DNA of 64,000 nt, from the NCBI RefSeq assembly GCF_011038885.2, contig NZ_CP064952.1, positions 124,001-188,000 of the forward strand, in the 5' to 3' direction. A model generated the notes under the pieces. The model did no database searches, was not told the DNA's origin, and was given only the letters and a program-made list of their open reading frames with translations. The first letter of the stretch is position 1; each line of letters begins with the position of its first letter. The position numbers were made by a program, and so were the translations under genes. Shown here piece by piece: positions 26,695 to 35,157 of this stretch. This DNA comes from Schaalia sp. ZJ405 (GTDB lineage: Bacteria; Actinomycetota; Actinomycetes; Actinomycetales; Actinomycetaceae).

Positions 26695-27557
26695 CAGACG
26701 GTGCCTCCCATTTGTTCGCGCTTACGTAGGCGTGCGGTGTACCAGTCGGACAGTCGAATGAAGGGGAAAGACATGACAACGAAGAGGACACCGGCAACCA
26801 CGTAGGAGGTGAAGTTGTATGTCTGTGCCTGGTAAATCTGTGCGGAACGAATCGCGTCAACCGCACCGAGAACCGAGATGAGGCCAACGTCTTTCTGCAT
26901 CGAAATAAAGTCATTCATCAGCGCCGGCGTGACCTTGCGGATCGCCTGCGGAACGATAATGTGACGCAGCGTTTGGCCGTGTGTTAGCCCGAGGGAACGT
27001 GCGGCGTAGCGCTGGGAGGGATGAACGGACTCAAGGCCGGCGCGTAGCACCTCGGCGACATATGAGGAGTAGGTCAGGACCAGAGCGGCGGTTCCAAGAA
27101 CAGCGACGGGAATGCGCGTCGTCGGGTTGAGTGCGGGGATTCCAAAGCCGATGAGGTAGAGGACAACGAGGAAAGGAACTCCTCGGAAAATATCCGTGTA
27201 TGCGGCCGCGAGGAAACGGATCGGGAAGAACACGGGCCCACCGAGAGTCCGGGCAGCGGCAAGGATCGTCGCGAAAATTGCGACACCGATAACGGCAACG
27301 AGGAGGATGCGGATGTTGAGCCAGAGGCCTTCGAGGACCTTGGGGAACGAGGCAACGAAATGCTCCCCTGAGAAAAAGGTCTTCTGCGTGGCTTCCCAGC
27401 CGGGGGAATGGGTGACGACCAGCCACATGACGACCGCGAAGACCACGGTTGAAACAACGGAGATGGCGATCGACTTGAGGGCACGCCGGCGGCGAACGGC
27501 CTGCCGGTGGAGTTCAACGTCGGAGACAGGCAGCTCCGCGAGGGGGTTTTCGCTCAT
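26694..27557 (-). CDS. Polar amino acid ABC transporter, permease
   Basis: This 287-residue inner-membrane subunit has five or six membrane segments. The family signature around DIFRGVPFLVVLYLI and the EAA-loop (EVLRAGLESVHPSQRYAARSLGLTHGQTLRHIIVPQA) are clear. It pairs with the adjacent ATPase and the binding protein; as the only permease it probably forms a homodimer. Confidence 0.93.
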   Translation of the reverse strand: MSENPLAELPVSDVELHRQAVRRRRALKSIAISVVSTVVFAVVMWLVVTHSPGWEATQKTFFSGEHFVASFPKVLEGLWLNIRILLVAVIGVAIFATILAAARTLGGPVFFPIRFLAAAYTDIFRGVPFLVVLYLIGFGIPALNPTTRIPVAVLGTAALVLTYSSYVAEVLRAGLESVHPSQRYAARSLGLTHGQTLRHIIVPQAIRKVTPALMNDFISMQKDVGLISVLGAVDAIRSAQIYQAQTYNFTSYVVAGVLFVVMSFPFIRLSDWYTARLRKREQMGGTV

Positions 27558-27573
27558 GTTGGGGCTCCAAGAG

Positions 27574-27607
27574 CATCGGGGTCGACCAGTGATGGTCGAC
27601 CCCGATG
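27574..27607 (-). terminator. Intercistronic hairpin between binding protein and permease
   Basis: CATCGGGGTCGACC and GGTCGACCCCGATG form a perfect 14-bp stem with a 6-nt loop and no T-run. Such hairpins commonly protect or partly terminate the upstream mRNA so that the binding protein is made in excess. Confidence 0.7.
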
Positions 27608-27614
27608 GTGAGGT

Positions 27615-28496
27615 TTACTTCAGGACCGGGACGTCAACGGTCTCGGACAGCCACTTGTTTTGCAGCTCAGCGAGGGTGCCGTTGTCGCGCAGCGCATCCA
27701 CGGCCTTCGTCACGGCGGCAGTAAGCTTCGAGCCCTTGGGCAGAACAATGCCGTAGTTGTCGCCGTCAGTGGAGTCCTCGAACTGGCCGACAATCGTGCC
27801 GTTGTCAATCTGGCCGGAACCGGTCATGTAGAACGCGGTGGGAACATCTACAACGATCGCGTCGACCTTGCCGGTCTGCATCGCAAGAACCGTGTCGTCC
27901 GACGAGTTGAAGATCAGCGGATCATGGGCGAGGTCCGTGAGATTCTTGGACACAAACTGCTGTGAGGTTGTGCCCGACTGGACACCGATGAGGACGTCCT
28001 TGAGATCGGCGATGGACTTCGCGTCGGCTGCCTTCGAGCCCTTGACCGTGACCAGTGCCTGCGATGTCGTGTAGTACGGGCTGGAGAAATCGACGGCGTT
28101 CTTGCGTTCCTCGGTGATAGAGAACTGCTGGAGGTTGAGATCCCAGTCCTTGGCGCCTGGAGCCACAGAGGAATCAAAGGTTGCGCGAACCCATTCGACA
28201 TCATCCTTGGAGTAGCCCAGCTCCTCGGCAACGGCGTAGGCAACGGCCGCCTCGAAACCTTCGCCGGAAGCGGGATCGTCGTTCTCAACCCACGGAGAGT
28301 ACGAGGGCTCCGACGTGGCAAAGGTCAGCTTGCCGGGCTTGACGGTGTCGAGGGCCCCCGAAGCAGATGACTGCGTGGCATCCGACGATGAATCAGACTC
28401 AGCGGAGGAACCTGTTGAACCCGAGCAGGCACCAAGAGCAAAAATGGCGGCGGTTGCCGTTGCGGCAACGGCGAGTGAACGAAGTGAGCGGCGCAT
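27615..28496 (-). CDS. Amino acid ABC transporter, substrate-binding lipoprotein
   Basis: This 293-residue exported protein has lipobox ALGAC after a Sec signal peptide and a Ser-rich linker. The domain fits family 3 solute-binding proteins: LTFATSEPSYSPW, GFEAAVAYAVAEELG, DFSSPYYTTSQALV, IGVQSGTTSQQFV. The start ATG 28496 has GGGAGG 7 nt upstream, and the reading frame extending 13 codons further lacks one. The ligand is probably a polar amino acid, not resolvable here. Confidence 0.92.
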   Translation of the reverse strand: MRRSLRSLAVAATATAAIFALGACSGSTGSSAESDSSSDATQSSASGALDTVKPGKLTFATSEPSYSPWVENDDPASGEGFEAAVAYAVAEELGYSKDDVEWVRATFDSSVAPGAKDWDLNLQQFSITEERKNAVDFSSPYYTTSQALVTVKGSKAADAKSIADLKDVLIGVQSGTTSQQFVSKNLTDLAHDPLIFNSSDDTVLAMQTGKVDAIVVDVPTAFYMTGSGQIDNGTIVGQFEDSTDGDNYGIVLPKGSKLTAAVTKAVDALRDNGTLAELQNKWLSETVDVPVLK

Positions 28497-28668
28497 TGAG
28501 ACCTCCCTGAGAGTGCCGATCAGATGGACGCACACGCACGGACGTCAGGTGTTGCCACCACAATTGAGCAGCATAACCGGGCGTGAACTCTCTCAAGCCT
28601 ATCGACGTGTCACGCGCCCCGCTGAAAATCGTCCGCCCGACGGGACGACGTGACGGAACAAAATGGCG

Positions 28669-29169
28669 CTACTGTGCCAGTTTCCAGTCGTCGTATGTGA
28701 ATTCGGGTGAGACAACGCACGTTGCCAGCGCGTGTGAGCCCCGCGCGAAAGTCCGCTGCCATGTGCCCGCCTTCACAAGAATCTGCACCGGATTACGTAC
28801 ATCTGTGGTCCCGACAACGCCCCTGGTCACAGGTGGATTCGCGCCTGATTGTCCGGCGTCGTCCTCGTTCATGAGGGGCTGAGCTGAGAGGGTGACGATC
28901 TGCGGGGAATCGGACGGAGCATCGCCTGAACCACCCAGGTGAACTTCGAGGTCACCCGGCCCGTGCCACAGCCACAGCTCGTCGGAGTGAACAACGTGCC
29001 AGGCGGCTTCCATGTCCTCATCAAGGAGAAAGAGGATCGCTGATGCGGTTGCTCGCTCACCTCTGGGCGTCACCAGGCGCTCGGGAGCCGTCCACGTGCG
29101 GCGGAACCACCCTCCCTCGGGATGTGATTCAAGTTTTAAGGAATTAACGAGGGTGGAGACGTGACTCAT
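28669..29169 (-). CDS. DUF985/cupin_5 family protein
   Basis: This 166-residue single cupin has HPEGGWFRRTW near the N-terminus, AILFLL, W(H)VVHSDELWLWHGPG, and WQRTFARG...TCVVSPEFTYDDW. Between the strands, where relatives have a short loop, there is an inserted stretch (MNEDDAGQSGANPPVTRGVVG) that contains the dispersed motif. Start ATG 29169 has AAAGGA 6 nt upstream. The function is unknown; it is probably cotranscribed with the amidohydrolase. Confidence 0.85.
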   Translation of the reverse strand: MSHVSTLVNSLKLESHPEGGWFRRTWTAPERLVTPRGERATASAILFLLDEDMEAAWHVVHSDELWLWHGPGDLEVHLGGSGDAPSDSPQIVTLSAQPLMNEDDAGQSGANPPVTRGVVGTTDVRNPVQILVKAGTWQRTFARGSHALATCVVSPEFTYDDWKLAQ

Positions 29170-29179
29170 CACAGTCCTT

Positions 29180-30544
29180 TCAGTCATCACAGGTTGGGTG
29201 CGTCTCAGGGGCGACCGATGATGCGTCCCCCGACGAGGACGACCAACGGACCTCACCGGAGATGACGGTCTCAACTTGACGTCCTGCCCCGTGGCGAGCA
29301 ACGTCGTCAATGGTGCCGACGATGTCGGACACGGGAACGTCAATGACCGTCATATCGGCGATGGCACCCGCCTGAAGTTGACCCACCCGATCGGGACCCG
29401 TGGACAGGCCCATTGCTGTTGCCCCGCCGAGCGTTGCTGCTTGGAGGAGTCGACGACCCAGGTCTGAGGAGCGGTATCCCTGATTGCGTGCGAGGTCAAA
29501 AAGAGTCCGAACATCTTCGAGCACATCGAGGGATGGCGATGACGACAGGGAATCCGTGCCCACGGCGATGAGGTTGCCTTCCGTAAGGTAGGCGGCAACC
29601 GGGGGAGAATCCAGACCAATCACCCGGTTGGAACGTGGACACAACGCCACCGCCGTTGCACGCGCCCGCAGGCGGCGCCGATCGTCCGCGGTCATATAGA
29701 CGCCGTGAGCGACATGGCAGTCAGGCCCTAAAACCCCCAGCTGATCAACAAATTGCGTCGCCGAGAAACCGCCACCGCGGGCACGCATCGCCGTGAACGA
29801 CGGAGAATCCCCGCTGCGCCACAGGTCCGCCAAGGTCGCTGTGCGCGATTCCGACCATTCGGCCTCGGAATGGGACTCACCCAGATGAATGTGAAGACGC
29901 AAGCCGCGTCGCCGCGCCAGATCTGGCAAATCAAGCAGAGGATTCGTGTCAAGGGAATACGGGGCGTGTGGGGATAAACCAATCGCGGGGGAACTCGGCA
30001 TGGCATCCAACGCCGTTTCCACCGTACGCGGGCCACGTTCGGACCAGTCCTCGTTGGACCATCCCATGACTTCCCAGTAGGCCACGCCATGAAGACCTGC
30101 GTCGTGAAGAGCTGACGAGGCCTGCGGATCTGTGACGACATCCGCCGCCGAGGTCGTTCCGAAACGGATGAGCTGCGCCGCTCCCTCGCCCGCGTGACGC
30201 CCCCAATCCATAGGCCCTCTGTCGTAGACCGCATCGAAAGCGTCAACCCACTGCTGGAACCCGGAATACTGGCGCGACCCCACTTCCGACATTCCCGTGT
30301 ATTGCAGGTGCGTGTGAGCATTGACGAGGCCGGGCATGAGAACACCGTCAAAGTGGCGCTCCTGGAATGTCAGCCCCCGATCACGCAATGTCTGAAGAAC
30401 CCAGTCGCGCGCCCCCACGTGCTCGATGCGGCCGTGACGGACAGCAACCGCCCCATCCATCATTGACGGAGCAGTGATTGGAATGACCATTCCCGCTGAC
30501 CAGACGGTGACGCGATCATCCGAGGGTGTCATTTGCGTTGACAT
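29180..30544 (-). CDS. Amidohydrolase (SAH/aminodeoxyfutalosine deaminase-like)
   Basis: This 454-residue metal-dependent hydrolase of the ATZ/TRZ type has zinc ligands in NAHTHL, HIHLGES, HVAHGVY and GTDSLSS. Such enzymes deaminate adenosyl compounds or related purines. The gene lies directly downstream of an S-adenosylhomocysteine-hydrolase-like gene, which makes SAH, 5'-methylthioadenosine or adenosine plausible substrates. A role in menaquinone synthesis (MqnX-like) cannot be excluded. The C-terminal tail WSSSSGDASS is encoded by a dispersed-motif copy. Confidence 0.8.
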   Translation of the reverse strand: MSTQMTPSDDRVTVWSAGMVIPITAPSMMDGAVAVRHGRIEHVGARDWVLQTLRDRGLTFQERHFDGVLMPGLVNAHTHLQYTGMSEVGSRQYSGFQQWVDAFDAVYDRGPMDWGRHAGEGAAQLIRFGTTSAADVVTDPQASSALHDAGLHGVAYWEVMGWSNEDWSERGPRTVETALDAMPSSPAIGLSPHAPYSLDTNPLLDLPDLARRRGLRLHIHLGESHSEAEWSESRTATLADLWRSGDSPSFTAMRARGGGFSATQFVDQLGVLGPDCHVAHGVYMTADDRRRLRARATAVALCPRSNRVIGLDSPPVAAYLTEGNLIAVGTDSLSSSPSLDVLEDVRTLFDLARNQGYRSSDLGRRLLQAATLGGATAMGLSTGPDRVGQLQAGAIADMTVIDVPVSDIVGTIDDVARHGAGRQVETVISGEVRWSSSSGDASSVAPETHPTCDD

Positions 30545-30634
30545 GGTGCCCTTTCACTTGGCAGATATCGGACTGCGTGTCTGCGGGGCTCCACATGCTG
30601 GGCCTCACCCTACGCAAAATCCCCAGACACCAGG

Positions 30635-32317
30635 CTACCTGGTGACTCCCAGCGCCTCTAAGGCATGCTCAGCGACACCGCGATCGTCCTGTTCCGGCAA
30701 GGGATGAAGCCCCGCTGACAGGTCGGCTCCCCCTTCGAGAATGCGGCGAAGAGCCGCGACCTGCACACCGAAACTCATGTCCATCACCTCAATGGGATTG
30801 CCCTCACCGGCCGTACAGTTAATGCAGCTGCCGTTATCGAGGACAACAATGCCACGGGAAAACTCGTCGTTGACATCGCGAACATGAGTAACGCGCTCGT
30901 CCTCGTTCATTTGGGCAGACACGGCTGGTGGCGCACCAAGGATCGACACCGAACGGAACGAGGAGGCCTCTTGCGTCCACCCCTGCGCACGCGCGGCAGC
31001 CAACTCAACCTCGTTGTCCACACCTCCCGCGACGGCAACAACGGTTCCCAGGCGAAGCTGCTCAAGGACAGACACGGGAATCGTTGAGGCCTCACCCGTT
31101 GCCGACACCACCATGTCGGCGTCTCCCACATGACCCACGAGCTGCGGCGATGACTCGAAACCATCCATCTGCGCCTGAAGCTGACGCACGGGATCCACCT
31201 CGACAACGCGGACACGAGCCCCCATTGCCCGGCAAAAACGCGCAAAACCCTGACCAACATCACCGTAGCCAACAACAACGACGCGCTGAGTCCACAGCGG
31301 ATACCCCTGCAGCGTCGGATCCACAAGATCAAGAATCGTTGTCAGACACGACTGTCCCGTTGCGTACGCATTATCGAAAAGAGTTTTAGACCGGGCGTCA
31401 TTCGACGCAATGACCGGGATACGCAAAGGGAATGAACGCAGGGGACGCAGCCCCGACGTTGTTTCTTCCGCGGCACCAATGAGGTGGTCCAGCGCTCCCG
31501 GTACCTCGCCGCGTGGACCATCATCGTGAGCCAGGCGGATCAGGTGAGAACCATCGTCGAGAAGAACCTCTAAACCCTGGGTAAGGAATTGGCGGGCCAG
31601 TTGACGTTCGCGAGGATTGCCGCGCTCACCTGACTCGGCGAACACGGCGACGCCCTGCTCGCTCAAGACATGAGCAATGTCGTCGCGTGTCTCATCGGCA
31701 TGACCAAAAACGGACACGCGTGCGCCCGCCTGATCAAGCATGAGTGCCAGCGACGCGGTCTTTGGTTCAAGGACCAGAGCCAAGCCGATCCGGCGGCCCT
31801 TGAGGATGCCTGATTCGGCGAGCTTGGCAACCGCTGCCTCGGTGACGGGCATGCGTTGGCGTGCCCACTCGATGCGCCCGCGCGCATACTCCACGGCGGC
31901 ATGTGGATCGTCTGTGAGCGCCGGATCATGAGGATCGAGGAGACGTGAACCATCGGGGGCCCACACCACGATCTGACCCGACAGCGGAGCGTCCACGGTC
32001 ACCGCGTCAACATTCACCAGAGCGCCGGGATGAACATTCGACGGAAATCCGAGATTGATGACGACGTGCACGGGAAGGGAGAGGTTCGGGGAGGCGGCCT
32101 CGTCCTCGTCAATGACGGTGACGTGAGCGCCGAAGCCGGTGAGAATATCCTCTAGGGCGGACACAAGGCGAGACAGCTGCTCGGCGGACCCGTGTGCCAG
32201 GCCGGATATGGGGGCGTGACGTAGGAGGAAATGACGACCCGGGATCAGCAGATTCGAGGTCGCCGCGAAACGACGAAGGATCACCTGGGCACGGGCAAGA
32301 GCATCACGGACGGTCAT
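30635..32317 (-). CDS. Divergent S-adenosylhomocysteine hydrolase-like protein
   Basis: The C-terminal two thirds match AdoHcyase. EETTSG is at about 284, NDARSKTLFDN at about 309 (Lys and Asp of the catalytic set) and the NAD motif VVGYGDVGQGFA at about 352. The protein is 560 residues with the ATG at 32317, longer than most. The N-terminal third does not show the usual GLHMT and substrate-domain residues. It carries its own insertions, including VIDEDEAASP and MNEDERVTH from two dispersed-motif copies. It may be a paralogue with altered substrate. A longer start at 32389 (GTG) is possible. Confidence 0.75.
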   Translation of the reverse strand: MTVRDALARAQVILRRFAATSNLLIPGRHFLLRHAPISGLAHGSAEQLSRLVSALEDILTGFGAHVTVIDEDEAASPNLSLPVHVVINLGFPSNVHPGALVNVDAVTVDAPLSGQIVVWAPDGSRLLDPHDPALTDDPHAAVEYARGRIEWARQRMPVTEAAVAKLAESGILKGRRIGLALVLEPKTASLALMLDQAGARVSVFGHADETRDDIAHVLSEQGVAVFAESGERGNPRERQLARQFLTQGLEVLLDDGSHLIRLAHDDGPRGEVPGALDHLIGAAEETTSGLRPLRSFPLRIPVIASNDARSKTLFDNAYATGQSCLTTILDLVDPTLQGYPLWTQRVVVVGYGDVGQGFARFCRAMGARVRVVEVDPVRQLQAQMDGFESSPQLVGHVGDADMVVSATGEASTIPVSVLEQLRLGTVVAVAGGVDNEVELAAARAQGWTQEASSFRSVSILGAPPAVSAQMNEDERVTHVRDVNDEFSRGIVVLDNGSCINCTAGEGNPIEVMDMSFGVQVAALRRILEGGADLSAGLHPLPEQDDRGVAEHALEALGVTR

Positions 32318-32539
32318 GGATTGACCGTAGCAAGGAGGCGGCGCTTCGGCGCGAGTAGGTGACGTGCGAGTCTCGACGATGGTGGGCACAACGAGCGGAG
32401 ATACTTTCGCTGACTTTCGTCAGCGTCTCTTTCGGGGACACTGCGCACTGAGCTGCGAAAACCCGCGAACGAGGCCTACGTAGTGTTAGGCAACGCACCA
32501 AATTTTCGTTCCCCGGCGACTTCGGGGACAATCACACTC

Positions 32540-33427
32540 ATGACCCTCAATGCCACTCCCACGCCCAAGTCCCAACTGCCCATCGGCGCAGATATCCGCC
32601 TGGTTGCCATCGACATGGACGGAACCCTGCTCAACGATGCGAAAGAATTTCCCGAAGGACTCTGGGAACTCCTCGACCAGCTTGACGAACGCGGCATCGT
32701 TTTCGCTCCGTCATCGGGACGTCAAGCCTGGACACTGCTCGACATGTTCCCCGGGCGTGAAGACATGACCGTCATCGGTGAAAACGGCGCGATTGTCATG
32801 AAGAACGGCGAGGAAATTTCGTCAAGCCCGGTTGACCACGACACCCTTCACGCCGCTATCGACATGGTGCGCGCGGCCGTGGCCGGTGGAGTGGACGGGG
32901 GTATCGTCCTGTGCGGCAAACAATCGGCGTACGTCGAGAGAATCGACGATCGCTTCGTTGATGATGTTCTGCCCTACTATCACCGAACCCAGCGTGTTGA
33001 GGACCTCCACGAGGTCCTGTGTGCAATGGACCGCGGTGAGATTGATGACGCGATCGTCAAAACCGCCATCATGTGCTTCGACGATGTTGAACGATTTGCC
33101 GAGCAGAGCCTGGCGCGCTTTGCCGACACACATCAGTACGCCGTCTCCGGTCATGCGTGGGCGGACTTGCAGATCCGCGGTGTTGATAAGGGCAAGGCTG
33201 TGCGCGACCTGCAAGAAGCACTGGGGATTACTCGTGCTCAGACGGTTGCCTTTGGGGATTTCCACAACGACCTGTCAATGCTTGCCGAGGCCGACATGGC
33301 GTTTGCTATGGCGAATGCCCACGAGGACATCATTGCTGCCTGTCCCTACGTTGCCCCGTCGAATAACGAGGACGGTGTCGTTCAGACCCTGCGGCTGCTC
33401 CTTGGGCTCGAGGAAGAGCGCGCTTAA
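32540..33427 (+). CDS. Cof-type HAD-IIB phosphatase
   Basis: This 295-residue enzyme has HAD motif I AIDMDGTLLN, motif II APSSGR, Lys in GVDKGKAV and motif IV FGDFHNDLSML. Family members remove phosphate from sugar phosphates or cofactors such as pyridoxal phosphate. I used ATG 32540; a GTG 57 bp upstream is in frame but lacks support. It is followed by a strong bidirectional terminator. Confidence 0.88.
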   Translation: MTLNATPTPKSQLPIGADIRLVAIDMDGTLLNDAKEFPEGLWELLDQLDERGIVFAPSSGRQAWTLLDMFPGREDMTVIGENGAIVMKNGEEISSSPVDHDTLHAAIDMVRAAVAGGVDGGIVLCGKQSAYVERIDDRFVDDVLPYYHRTQRVEDLHEVLCAMDRGEIDDAIVKTAIMCFDDVERFAEQSLARFADTHQYAVSGHAWADLQIRGVDKGKAVRDLQEALGITRAQTVAFGDFHNDLSMLAEADMAFAMANAHEDIIAACPYVAPSNNEDGVVQTLRLLLGLEEERA

Positions 33428-33447
33428 GAATGAGGAATGCACTCAAA

Positions 33448-33490
33448 GATTCGGCGCGTAAGCGGGATGCTTACGCGCCGAATCCTGTTG
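33448..33490. terminator. Bidirectional terminator between convergent genes
   Basis: GATTCGGCGCGTAAGC and GCTTACGCGCCGAATC form a perfect 16-bp stem with a 5-nt loop. T-rich bases lie on both sides (CTGTTGTCTT on plus, TTTGAG on minus). Confidence 0.9.
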
Positions 33491-33526
33491 TCTTAGCGTC
33501 TCACTGAGACGCTGGGCCCAAGGGCT

Positions 33527-34213
33527 TCAGTTCTTGTCTGTGGCTTCCTCATCGTCGCTCGTGGCGTTGTCCACGACCTCGGCCGCGGTCTCCACGGCGT
33601 CTTCGACGGTGTCCTTGACGTCCTCTGCGATATCTTCCGCGTCGACGTCGGGAACGAAGCTATCGGTCTCAAGATCCGCCCAGTATTCTTCGGCCCACGG
33701 ATCCTCGATCGGCTGCGAACGCTTCCACAGAACGTATCCCGCACCGGCGACAGTTGCAGCCAGCGTGGTCCATCCAAGGGCGCGCAGGAAACGACGACGC
33801 TTACGAGTCTTCGTTGGCTGCTTCAGCGCAGCGGTTGATGCTTCACCCGCACGACGTGCCCGGTCAGCGAGGGTTCCCTTTGACGAACTCAGCGCTGCCC
33901 CGGCCTCTGAAACGGCGAGGCTTGCGCGGGGGAGGTAGTCCTCAACCACTGCGGTACGCGCGTTGGAAATCGCAGGTCGAGCCCGGTCGAGCGCGTCCTG
34001 AGCGCGGTCAGCGGCGTTTTCAACGAAGGGAGTGGCTCGTTCGATGGCGTTCGCGAGCGCGGCTTGGGCGCGAGGTGCGGCCCAGTCAACGCCCTGTTCG
34101 GCCAGATCAGCGGCCTTGACGGCTACGCGCCCCGCGTGGACGGCGGCGGCGTCGCGAAGCTGGATCGCCCCGGTGCGCAATTTGTCCGTGTCGAAGTTTG
34201 GCGTGTTGCCCAT
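33527..34213 (-). CDS. Ala-rich single-TM protein, unknown function
   Basis: This 228-residue protein starts at ATG 34213 with GGAG 5-6 nt upstream. Residues 20-130 are Ala/Arg-rich with heptad-like spacing and are likely helical. One membrane segment lies at about 148-168 (LGWTTLAATVAGAGYVLW). The C-terminal 60 residues are strongly acidic. This layout is seen in many actinobacterial membrane-associated proteins of unknown function. It converges on the HAD gene. Confidence 0.75.
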   Translation of the reverse strand: MGNTPNFDTDKLRTGAIQLRDAAAVHAGRVAVKAADLAEQGVDWAAPRAQAALANAIERATPFVENAADRAQDALDRARPAISNARTAVVEDYLPRASLAVSEAGAALSSSKGTLADRARRAGEASTAALKQPTKTRKRRRFLRALGWTTLAATVAGAGYVLWKRSQPIEDPWAEEYWADLETDSFVPDVDAEDIAEDVKDTVEDAVETAAEVVDNATSDDEEATDKN

Positions 34214-34460
34214 GATGTCTCCGAATCTTTCTGGTGTGTGGACGCACCACGCGCCCCTGCCTTCCATTCTGCCTTGAATCAGCACAATGTGCAGGGTGCT
34301 GATCAATATCCTGTGGAATGACAAGGTGATGCGCGTGGGATAACGAGACGATGGGAGTGCCTCTTCTGGGGATGTGGCGCGTGGTTCAGGGCGCGCGGAT
34401 TGTCCCCTCACCGGTTTGTTGAACGTGCCGAGGAGACGACTTTCTGCCAGCATTGACGGT

Positions 34461-34982
34461 ATGAAAGCAACGATCCACACCTCAATGGGTGATATCCACG
34501 TCGATCTTTTCCCCGACCACGCGCCGCACACAGTGCGCAACTTCGCCACCCTGGCCAAGGGTGAACGCGAATGGACAGACCCGGCGACAGGCCAGGCAAC
34601 ATCGCGCCCGCTCTTTAACGGGACGATCTTCCACCGCGTGATTTCCGGGTTCATGATCCAGGGCGGCGATCCGCTGGGCACCGGAACTGGCGGCCCCGGC
34701 TACCAGTTCAACGACGAGATCCACCCCGAAAAGACCTTCGACAAGCCCTATCTCCTGGCGATGGCGAACGCCGGTAAGCGCATGGGTCGTGGAACGAATG
34801 GTTCTCAGTTCTTCATTACGGTGGCTCCGACGCCGTGGCTCTTCGGTAAGCACACAATTTTCGGTGAGGTCTCAGATCAGGCATCCCGCGATGTCGTTGA
34901 CGCAATAGCGACCACGGCGACGGGTGCGAACGATCGCCCGGTCACGGACGTTGTCATCGAGTCCGTGGATATCGAGGACTGA
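34461..34982 (+). CDS. ppiA: Cyclophilin-type peptidyl-prolyl isomerase
   Basis: This 173-residue cytoplasmic cyclophilin has the catalytic-site motifs FHRVISGFMIQGGDP, GSQFFIT, and WLFGKHTIFGEV. There is no signal peptide. In mycobacteria ppiA (Rv0009) likewise sits close to crgA and the pknAB operon. Start ATG 34461. A terminator containing a dispersed-motif copy follows. Confidence 0.95.
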   Translation: MKATIHTSMGDIHVDLFPDHAPHTVRNFATLAKGEREWTDPATGQATSRPLFNGTIFHRVISGFMIQGGDPLGTGTGGPGYQFNDEIHPEKTFDKPYLLAMANAGKRMGRGTNGSQFFITVAPTPWLFGKHTIFGEVSDQASRDVVDAIATTATGANDRPVTDVVIESVDIED

Positions 34983-35028
34983 CGTTTTTCTTCGCCGAGG
35001 CGTCCCCCTGACGGGTCCCTCTCATTGA

Positions 35029-35059
35029 CGAGGACGAGGCGGGGCCTTCCGGCCCCGCC
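35029..35059 (+). terminator. Dispersed motif leading into a ppiA terminator hairpin
   Basis: CGAGGACGAGG (35029-35039) runs into the hairpin GGCGGGGCC-TTCC-GGCCCCGCC (35038-35059). The full local match CATTGACGAGGACGAGGC is shared with the copy at 32100 in the opposite orientation. Confidence 0.75.
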
Positions 35060-35157
35060 CAACATGTCTGTTGGGGGTTGAGGCGTAGAGCACGCAGCTT
35101 CACGCCTGCACGCTTGCGACGCTGCGGCGATTGCCGCGAAAAATCAAGGGGGAGCTC

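Noticed and set aside
28497..28600. Possible T-box or other amino-acid leader upstream of the ABC transporter (GTGGTGGCAACACC...CGTCC)
   Set aside because: GGTG-GCAA-CACC is better explained as a simple GNRA hairpin, and no stem I/specifier or terminator-antiterminator pair could be drawn.
30635..32317. Frameshifted or broken ahcY gene
   Set aside because: The frame is open throughout and catalytic-domain motifs are intact; it is divergent, not disrupted.
32405..32430. Hairpin GCTGAC-TTTC-GTCAGC upstream of the SAH-hydrolase-like gene as a SAH riboswitch
   Set aside because: The conserved SAH riboswitch core sequences are absent; it is only a small tetraloop hairpin.
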